From DASSFZ01 sp035292585 (GTDB lineage: Bacteria; Chloroflexota; Anaerolineae; Fen-1058): a stretch of 64,000 nt of DNA. Below the pieces are notes generated by a model. That model did no database searches and was not told where the DNA came from. It saw only the letters and a list, made by a program, of their open reading frames with translations. Location: positions 62,001 through 126,000 of the forward strand of contig DATDPU010000138.1 in the NCBI GenBank assembly GCA_035292585.1. The letters are read 5' to 3'. This document shows, piece after piece, positions 58,980-64,000 of the stretch. Both the position numbers and the translations under genes were made by a program. Numbering within the stretch: the first letter of the stretch is position 1; each line of letters starts with the position of its first letter.

Positions 58980-60093
58980 TCGGCATTTCACCACGCGCTG
59001 CCGCGGCGAACCACTCGGTAAGTCTCGCGCTCGCCTCGGCGACGCGCGGGTCGTCGTCGCCCACTTGCTTGAGCGTCGCCTGCGCGTTGGCCAGCAACGC
59101 GCCCAGCTCGCCCATGCGGCCCATACGCTGCGCCTGGTCAGAGATGCCGGCGACCTCGCGAAACTTCACCACCGCTTGCGCAAGCGCGCCCTCGATGGCC
59201 GATCCAACCGCGTCCACGACGCCAGCCGCGATCTGCGCCCAGCTCTCTGCCTCTTCCGAAGCCGGCATCGGCCAGGCCCAACGCAGCGCGCGACTCGCGA
59301 CGTCAGGCACGGCCGAGAAGTCCGCCTGGCCGGTGTCGTACACGCCGAGGCGGTAAACTAGCTTCGACCATTGCGTGACGCGGCGCGGGTGCGGCCGCCG
59401 GCCTTGCGCAGTCGCTTCCAGCGCCAGCGTTTCGAGCAGCTCGGCGACTGCGTGCTTTGCCTTGTCGCCGGGCCGGGCCTGCCGCACGCTCTCGACGTCT
59501 TTCCAGTCGGGCAGCCCGCCGGAAACGTTCAGACCGTTCACGCTGGAGAGCTGCGCGCCGACCAGCGCGGCGACGTCGAGCGTATCGGGTTGCAGCCATA
59601 GCCACAAGCCGAATCGGTCGATCAGCGCTTCGACGCGCTCACCCCGAGCGACGAAGTTCGCGGTGCTCCAGACGACGGCTGCCTGGTCGGGGTTAGCGTC
59701 CATGCGGTCGAGCACATCCAGGCAGGCGTCGAACACGACGTCGTTGGCCCGGAACACTTCGTCGAGGATTGAGACACGCGCGGAAACGTCGTAGGGCGTG
59801 CCTGTAACGACGCGGCTTAACTGCCCGTTGAGCAATGCGGCCGGGTCGTATGCGCCGCGCACGGCTTCGGGCGGCGTGCTGGGGTCGAGCCGGTTGAACG
59901 TCCACGCGCCATCGCCGGCAATGCTCTTCGCCAGGCTGCGCGCGATGGCGGTCTTGCCCCAGCCTGGCGCGCCGAGTACGACGGCGTGCTGGCCGCTGAG
60001 CGCCGACGCCACGAGCACGTCACGCAAGTCGGTGACGTAGCCGCCGACGAAGCTGGGCGACGCGGCAGGGGTGGTCGATTTACTCTTTGCCAT
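58963..60093 (-). CDS. MoxR-family AAA+ ATPase
   Basis: 376 aa. AAA+ with Walker A VVLGAPGWGKTAIARSLAKS, Walker B VSILDEVFRAND, sensor-1 WSTANF, and a long C-terminal helical region (VGSAIEGALAQAVVKFREVA). ATG 60091-60093 follows GGGGAGG. Typically a chaperone-like remodeller; paired with the VWA protein. Overlaps the upstream gene's end by 14 nt. Confidence 0.9.
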   Translation of the reverse strand: MAKSKSTTPAASPSFVGGYVTDLRDVLVASALSGQHAVVLGAPGWGKTAIARSLAKSIAGDGAWTFNRLDPSTPPEAVRGAYDPAALLNGQLSRVVTGTPYDVSARVSILDEVFRANDVVFDACLDVLDRMDANPDQAAVVWSTANFVARGERVEALIDRFGLWLWLQPDTLDVAALVGAQLSSVNGLNVSGGLPDWKDVESVRQARPGDKAKHAVAELLETLALEATAQGRRPHPRRVTQWSKLVYRLGVYDTGQADFSAVPDVASRALRWAWPMPASEEAESWAQIAAGVVDAVGSAIEGALAQAVVKFREVAGISDQAQRMGRMGELGALLANAQATLKQVGDDDPRVAEASARLTEWFAAAARGEMPNGNGH

Positions 60094-60379
60094 GTTGGGT
60101 ATCCTCCCCGCAAGCTTTTCTGATGGCGGCGTGTAGTTGTGGCACGATGGTGAAGCTGCGCTCGTGCTGAGGCTTGAGCATATCTTCAAGCACGGCCTCG
60201 CACGCGGCCAACAGCTCTGGCGCGGCGGCCCACAATCGAGCATAGCTCTCATGCTCCGTGGCGATCAGGCCGCGAACGATACGCCCTTTTTCGTCAACTT
60301 CTTTGATGTACCAGAGCTGCAGCGCGTCGAATTGATAGCCTGTGTCCAGTTGGAGTTGATATTTTGGTTTTGCGGCCAC
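60080..60379 (-). CDS. Small hypothetical protein
   Basis: 99 aa, GTG start with GGGAGG upstream. Predicted strand-rich start (YQLQLDTGYQFDALQLWYIK), then helices (ESYARLWAAAPELLAACEAV) resembling phage-encoded small proteins with WAAAPELL near a MoxR gene. Function unknown; the stop overlaps the moxR start. Confidence 0.7.
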   Translation of the reverse strand: MAAKPKYQLQLDTGYQFDALQLWYIKEVDEKGRIVRGLIATEHESYARLWAAAPELLAACEAVLEDMLKPQHERSFTIVPQLHAAIRKACGEDTQHGKE

Positions 60380-60411
60380 GTCATACCTCCCTGTGCGAGG
60401 AAGCTGCCCTT

Positions 60412-61395
60412 TTACGTCTTCTCGTTAGCGCGCTCGACGATTAGCTGTGCTTCCTGCTTGACCACGTCGGCGATAACATACTTGCCCGCGCTGTCCTGTG
60501 TGGCGTTGATCCACTTGCGCAGCATAGCGATCACCAGGCCGCCGGGGATGTCCGCTGTGCTTCTGCAGCTGGTCAAATATTCGGTGAGCACGTAGCGCTC
60601 GCTTTTCCCGACACACAATTCGATCAGGTGCGCCAGCAGGCCGCGCTGGGCCGGTGTGACATTTCCGCGCTCGGACCCGGCGTGCTCGGCCAGCTTCGCC
60701 TTGAGCGTTTCGGGCGAGTAGGGCCGTGCGCCATTTGCCGGCCGTGCGACCGGCTCCGGCGCTTTCCGGTCCGTCGCGTCGGGCTTTGTGGCCCGGTCTG
60801 CATCTTTGACCAGGTCGCCATCGCTGCGACCCAACGCGGCCTTATTCTTCAACAGGGTCTCCTCAGGGTCGGTGATGGGCCTCAGGTGCAAGGCCTGGAC
60901 AATCTCGGCTTCGAAGGCGTTCCTGCGGAGCGCGCCTTCAATGTCCGCGCTTTGCATGGGAACAAAGCAACGCCCCAGGTCGCGCAAGCATCCTTTGAGT
61001 AACGACGTGACGCTGGCCTTGTACGCGGTTTTGTAGTTATCGCTGGGAGTCGCGCCGATGGGATTCGGCGTTTTCGTTTTCTCGTCCTTCGTGCGGCGCA
61101 CGATGGCGACGCCGATCTGCGGCCGGGAAACTTGCGTTCCATCGGAAAACGTTACGGTGAGCTTTCCTGGAACGCTTATGAGGCGCTCGGTGTTTGGCAA
61201 TTCTTCAACCCGGTATTCACCCGTCAGTTCGAGCGACCACCCGGACGGCTCGAAGATGGCGTCGAGCATGCCGGTCGCATATTCATGCTCCGTGAATGGT
61301 TTCCCGCCGGCAACACCCGACTTGCGCTTTACTGCCCAATTGGGAGTGAATAGTTTTTGCAACGCTTCAACCTGTTGTTCCGTGGTCAGTTTCAT
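60412..61395 (-). CDS. Rad52/22-like single-strand annealing protein
   Basis: 327 aa. The N-terminal 170 residues (FTPNWAVKRKSGVAGGKPFT, EHEYATGMLDAIFEPSGWSL, later YKTAYKASVTSLLKGCLRDL) follow the phage Rad52-like recombinase pattern; the C-terminal part is a different, helical region (about 230-327). Such proteins anneal ssDNA during phage or plasmid recombination. AGGAG precedes the ATG. The family call is by resemblance. Confidence 0.7.
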   Translation of the reverse strand: MKLTTEQQVEALQKLFTPNWAVKRKSGVAGGKPFTEHEYATGMLDAIFEPSGWSLELTGEYRVEELPNTERLISVPGKLTVTFSDGTQVSRPQIGVAIVRRTKDEKTKTPNPIGATPSDNYKTAYKASVTSLLKGCLRDLGRCFVPMQSADIEGALRRNAFEAEIVQALHLRPITDPEETLLKNKAALGRSDGDLVKDADRATKPDATDRKAPEPVARPANGARPYSPETLKAKLAEHAGSERGNVTPAQRGLLAHLIELCVGKSERYVLTEYLTSCRSTADIPGGLVIAMLRKWINATQDSAGKYVIADVVKQEAQLIVERANEKT

Positions 61396-61404
61396 GGCTT
61401 GCTC

Positions 61405-61665
61405 CTATGCCTCCAAATCAAGTAATCCCTCGCGCGCAATCTCTTCAGGTGTCGCGCAAAGGCAAGGGTTCAATCCGCAGAATTTGCAAGTCTGCGTCTG
61501 CGGCGGAGTGAACTCTGCTACAGCGTCTTCAAGGTCGCACGTGGTGTTGAATAATGACGATGGCTCGGAAGCGCCGGGGTGTGCTGCAATCCACTCTGCC
61601 TGGGCTTGCTGCCAGTTGGCGGTGCATGCCTGTAAGGTGGTCGGTTCGTCGATTTGCGTAGACAT
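61405..61665 (-). CDS. Small Cys-cluster protein
   Basis: 86 aa, GAGG before ATG. Acidic helical start (LQACTANWQQAQAEWIAAHP) and near the end CKFCGLNPCLCATPEE, a compact four-Cys cluster that may bind zinc. Unknown function. Confidence 0.65.
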   Translation of the reverse strand: MSTQIDEPTTLQACTANWQQAQAEWIAAHPGASEPSSLFNTTCDLEDAVAEFTPPQTQTCKFCGLNPCLCATPEEIAREGLLDLEA

Positions 61666-61667
61666 GG

Positions 61668-62216
61668 CTACCTCGCGCGCTTGAGGTGGTTGATCAACGC
61701 CAACGTTTCGATCGTCCCGACCCCATGCCTCAAGACCTGGTTGATGAGATAGGCAATGGGTCGAATGCGGTCGAGGGACTGAACTTCCGGGTCGGGCACG
61801 TCCCAACCCTCGCCGGCCATAGAAGCGAAAAGCAGCGTCCGAGCCCGTGCGTCAGGGTAGTGCTTCCCGATCCAATCTCTGTGCTCGCGCGCCATGCACA
61901 GAATCAGGTCGGCTTTCAGAATCTCGTCACGCGTAACGAGGTGGGGGGTATACGTGAAGGGTCCGCCGGTGCGCTCGAAGACAGCGACGATCGTCGGCAA
62001 CGCGGGTTCTTGCCCGGCGTGATCGGCTGTCGTGCCGGCGCAGGAGACTTCGAGCTTGCCGGAATGGAAGCTCAATAGACCGGCAGCCAGGGGCGATCGA
62101 CAGTAGCCGCCGGTGCAGAGGCATAAGACGCGAGGTCTATTGTGGGTGACTCTGCGAGGGAGCAGGAGGGACGTGCCGGCATGCGCCGGCCGCGTGGCAG
62201 GTTGTGCGGATAACAT
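61668..62216 (-). CDS. Low-molecular-weight protein tyrosine phosphatase-like protein
   Basis: 182 aa. Phosphate loop CTGGYCRS (C-x5-R-S) in VLCLCTGGYCRSPLAAGLLS, and the general-acid DPE in WDVPDPEVQSLDRI, as in LMW-PTP and arsenate-reductase relatives; ADLILCMAREH is also typical. AAGGAG precedes ATG. Stop is 2 nt before the Cys-cluster gene. Unusual in a phage-like operon; the substrate could be host or element protein, or arsenate. Confidence 0.85.
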   Translation of the reverse strand: MLSAQPATRPAHAGTSLLLPRRVTHNRPRVLCLCTGGYCRSPLAAGLLSFHSGKLEVSCAGTTADHAGQEPALPTIVAVFERTGGPFTYTPHLVTRDEILKADLILCMAREHRDWIGKHYPDARARTLLFASMAGEGWDVPDPEVQSLDRIRPIAYLINQVLRHGVGTIETLALINHLKRAR

Positions 62217-62248
62217 GGCGCTCCTTCAGCTAGTGGTCATCGTTCGCG

Positions 62249-62437
62249 CTAGGCTCTGGCTCTCTTGAACTTTCTGCCGACTCGCTTGATTTCAGACCAT
62301 GTATGTTTTACGTGGCACGACGGACAGAGAAGCTCGGCGGGTGGTTTATCGTAGCTTTCGTGATGACCATTCAGGTTTTTGTGTTCCTTGCCGCATGCAC
62401 TACATACCCAGTCGAGAAATGCCCATCTCCCTACCAA
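62249..62437 (-). CDS. Small HNH-like zinc protein
   Basis: 62 aa. CSACGKEHKNLNGHHESYDK, then LLCPSCHVKHTW: paired CxxC motifs with His-His and His, as in HNH-type nucleases, but very short. The start is TTG 62435-62437, inside the end of the upstream gene, so the true start is uncertain. Confidence 0.55.
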   Translation of the reverse strand: MVGRWAFLDWVCSACGKEHKNLNGHHESYDKPPAELLCPSCHVKHTWSEIKRVGRKFKRARA

Positions 62438-62762
62438 TCTCGGAGTAGGACATCCCCGACTGCTTTAGCTGCCTGGCTGTGGCGCGCCTTTTATTCTGGG
62501 CGTAGACTTCCCTGGCTGCCTCTTTTCGGCTTCTTGTTGCTTTCTTCTTGGTCTTTGTGTAGTCCTCTATCCATCCGAGAGAGGCGGCTGTATCCAGGGC
62601 GTCTTTAGCTGAGTTGGTTCCTAGCTTCCTGTATGCGGAGCGCTTGATGTGCCTGAGCTTGAATGTCGAAATCTCCAAGCCCTTAGCTATTTCCAGGTCG
62701 CAAAACCCGATAGAGGTGAGCTTGAGAATCAATATTTGCTGGTCGGATAGTGGTCGTTTCAC
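62400..62762 (-). CDS. HTH regulator at the head of the element operon
   Basis: 120 aa, GTG start. A LuxR/sigma-region-4-like HTH (LSDQQILILKLTSIGFCDLE, IAKGLEISTFKLRHIKRSAY) followed by a Lys-rich linker and a second HTH (ARQLKQSGMSYSEIGREMGI). First gene of the minus-strand operon, so likely its regulator. Confidence 0.75.
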   Translation of the reverse strand: MKRPLSDQQILILKLTSIGFCDLEIAKGLEISTFKLRHIKRSAYRKLGTNSAKDALDTAASLGWIEDYTKTKKKATRSRKEAAREVYAQNKRRATARQLKQSGMSYSEIGREMGISRLGM

Positions 62763-62792
62763 GTTAGCTCTTGACGTGCGTGGTACACTAGG

Positions 62793-62826
62793 GGCGCAAC
62801 ATGGGTCTGCCGATTCTTGTTGCGCC
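62793..62826. promoter_or_regulatory. Inverted repeat GGCGCAAC/GTTGCGCC upstream of the operon
   Basis: 8-bp perfect arms with an 18-nt spacer, about 30 nt upstream of the first gene of the minus-strand operon. Likely operator. I could not place a convincing -10/-35 pair. Confidence 0.4.
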
Positions 62827-62827
62827 A

Positions 62828-62851
62828 GGGGCGATGTGATCGCATCGCCCC
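62828..62851 (+). terminator. Intrinsic terminator (plus strand)
   Basis: GGGGCGATG-TGATCG-CATCGCCCC followed by GTTTTCGTTTT. No plus-strand gene precedes it within the window's coding set, so it may end a short transcript or insulate the operon. The stretch 62863-63045 shows no gene. Confidence 0.75.
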
Positions 62852-63047
62852 GTTTTCGTTTTAGTTCAGCCGACCCTGCCTGGCCCTGCGTCTTAACTCA
62901 CAGCCGGGAGCCGTGAGTGCGCGGAGGTTTCAGTGACAAGCGCGCGGGCCGAATAGCGCATAGCCGCAATGTATGAACGGTTGTTAGGACACGCTTGCCA
63001 CTGGCAGGGCCAGGCAGGGAAGGCCGAACTAATCAGAATTAACCACT

Positions 63048-63054
63048 TGTGCTA
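63048..63054 (+). promoter_or_regulatory. Operator half-site TGTGCTA of the plus-strand RHH gene
   Basis: TTGTGCTAAAAT (63047-63058) lies 8 nt before ATG 63066; TGTGCTA is the same half-site as in the operator at 63390-63408. Confidence 0.35.
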
Positions 63055-63065
63055 AAATCGAATAC

Positions 63066-63266
63066 ATGACCAGACAAAATAAGCACTCAGATGACAACAC
63101 GGTTCATGTTAGTCTGCGCATGCCAAAGGAACTTAGGGCGCAACTGTCGAAGTTGGCGCGTGCGGAGCACCGCTCCCTGAGTTCCCAAATCGTTTACGTT
63201 TTGGAGAAGGGCCTTGAGGCAGTACATCAAGGCCAACGCGCAGCAGAGATACAGCCATCCAGTTAA
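63066..63266 (+). CDS. Ribbon-helix-helix protein 1 (Arc-like)
   Basis: 66 aa. RHH fold: strand VHVSLRMPKELRAQLSKLAR, helix EHRSLSSQIVYVLEKGLEAV. Typical of Arc repressors and antitoxins. No toxin gene adjoins. Its 3' 134 nt overlap, antisense, the second RHH gene. Confidence 0.7.
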   Translation: MTRQNKHSDDNTVHVSLRMPKELRAQLSKLARAEHRSLSSQIVYVLEKGLEAVHQGQRAAEIQPSS

Positions 63267-63360
63267 AGCTGCGCTGGTCTTGTTCGGCCAACTCCCGAAC
63301 GTTCTTAACCATAGATTCCGGCATCCTGACTGATACGATTACTGACGCCCGTTTCTTCAT
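63133..63360 (-). CDS. Ribbon-helix-helix protein 2
   Basis: 75 aa; AGGAG before the ATG. Strand VIVSVRMPESMVKNVRELAE, helix DQRSFNWMAVSLLRVGLDV; the Ser/Pro-rich tail is encoded antisense to RHH protein 1. It has its own promoter with a perfect operator-like dyad. Confidence 0.75.
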   Translation of the reverse strand: MKKRASVIVSVRMPESMVKNVRELAEQDQRSFNWMAVSLLRVGLDVLPQGPSPKRKRFGNSGSGAPHAPTSTVAP

Positions 63361-63380
63361 CTTTGCTCCTGTGGTACAAT

Positions 63381-63409
63381 GTATTAATCTGTGCTAATTT
63401 GTAGCACAA
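63381..63409 (-). promoter_or_regulatory. Promoter and RHH operator
   Basis: On the minus strand TTGTGC (63404-63409), 17 nt, TAATAC (63381-63386). The dyad TGTGCTA-ATTTG-TAGCACA (63390-63408) lies between them, so a bound dimer pair would block the promoter. Confidence 0.6.
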
Positions 63410-63496
63410 AAACACACATCGGTCTACTGTACCTTAGTACCAATACGGATTTCTAACTTATCGCGCGACGCGTTCGTGTACGCATGCGCGTGAGGG

Positions 63497-63522
63497 CAGG
63501 GCGGTCTAGCTAGACCGCCCTG
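63497..63522. terminator. Perfect 26-bp palindrome terminator
   Basis: CAGGGCGGTCTAG / CTAGACCGCCCTG with TTTTATTG immediately after. Very strong hairpin. Confidence 0.85.
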
Positions 63523-63530
63523 TTTTATTG

Positions 63531-63985
63531 TTAGGTATCAGGGGTCTGCCTAAGAGGGTCTGCCGGGTACAGCCTGTGTTGTGCGCCCGGTACGCGCCGG
63601 CGGCGGACACCTGAACGCAATGGGGGGAAGGATGATGGTGCCCGTCGCCAGCGGCGGTTCATCATACGCCAAGCTGCGAGAGACATCCCCCAAGTGACGG
63701 GGATTCCATCATAGCACTTGTGTGCGGGTTGTGCGTCAAAGTCGCGTAGACGTTTAGTGTGCGGAGGGTAAGAGTCGGGATGGGGGAGGGCGGTGTTGAG
63801 AAATTCTCCCAAATCTCTAACAGCGCCATTACTCGCTTCATACGCGCAACTCATACACTGCTTGCAACAACACACCCTCATCCTACTGCGCGCTCGCGCT
63901 GATTGTCTCGCTTCCACATTTTCACCAAGCAGCACCAACGTCGAAGTCGTTACCCGGTCAGCACAATTCATCTCAGGAGGTCTCC
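63531..63985. other. Gene-free stretch before the window-edge gene
   Basis: About 450 bases. A 146-codon minus-strand frame exists but looks like noise (no family features, biased Cys/Arg). No other gene or repeat visible. Confidence 0.4.
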
Positions 63986-64000
63986 ATGTCCACGCCGTCC
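63986..64000 (+). CDS. Start of a gene cut by the window edge
   Basis: ATG 63986 follows AGGAGG with 6 nt spacing; only MSTPS is inside the window. Confidence 0.6.

Noticed and set aside
63531..63971. Minus-strand frame of 146 codons
   Set aside because: Cys/Arg-rich without domain pattern, antisense start beside the window-edge gene's ribosome site; no support for coding.

Overview
The window reads as a high-GC (about 60%) chromosome segment of a Chloroflexota bacterium, probably Anaerolineae-like, carrying the start of an integrated mobile element at its right end. The taxonomic call is inference. It rests on the gene mix (inositol-phosphate synthase beside a CDP-alcohol phosphotransferase, ABC-2/SpoIIM fusion, DUF2207 and SPFH genes), on secreted proteins ending in a YLPLIL-type tail, and on many short palindromic and tandem intergenic repeats.

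Layout. 1-4.4 kb: terminator, phased 11-bp repeats, an AP2-like gene, and a scarred minus-strand group (NAD-dependent epimerase, methyltransferase remnant, small-molecule kinase, STAS anti-sigma antagonist) carrying three copies of a roughly 45-bp repeat, then tRNA-Pro(CGG). 4.4-18.4 kb: plus-strand housekeeping: EamA transporter; ArsR regulator, ino1 and PI-type phospholipid synthase; ABC exporter ATPase and permease; MBL hydrolase; gamma-carbonic anhydrase (minus); Hsp20; lon; single-domain response regulator; PHP-AlbA protein; SH3-M23 peptidase; MoaB/MogA protein. 18.4-25.4 kb: a large NACHT-FGE protein whose C-terminus looks like a diversity-generating retroelement (DGR) variable region, followed by an ORF that joins the start of an Avd protein to the tail of a DGR reverse transcriptase, then a membrane glycosyltransferase with six in-frame 51-bp repeats. 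25.6-36 kb: acyl-CoA dehydrogenase, zinc-ribbon protein and acyl-CoA synthetase; a 1239-aa secreted beta-propeller/cytochrome-like protein; an insertion-sequence corpse; a TolB-M15 protein. 36-40.7 kb: DUF2207 protein behind a triplicated promoter/start unit, winged-helix zinc-ribbon, helical and SPFH proteins. 40.9-47 kb (minus): sugar aminotransferase, secreted lamin/LamG-like protein, epimerase, GT2, methyltransferase, membrane protein. 47-49.5 kb (minus): fabF and plsX, fatty acid and phospholipid synthesis.

50-64 kb: a tRNA-Met gene is interrupted just after its anticodon arm. From there a compact minus-strand operon of about 12.5 kb carries an excisionase-like protein, HNH/AP2 nucleases, a Gp37/Gp68-type protein, a DNA methyltransferase, HTH regulators, ParB, a Rad52-like annealing protein, a MoxR ATPase with VWA partner, a low-molecular-weight phosphatase-like protein and several unknowns. 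This is a phage-like or plasmid-like genome integrated at the tRNA. Beyond it lie two convergent ribbon-helix-helix genes sharing operator half-sites, a strong terminator, and the first codons of a further gene at the window edge.

The most unusual content is the decayed DGR beside the NACHT-FGE protein, the mobile-element cluster with MoxR-VWA, and repeats that have invaded coding sequence in frame at several places (kinase C-terminus, FGE loop, glycosyltransferase loop, DUF2207 N-terminus).
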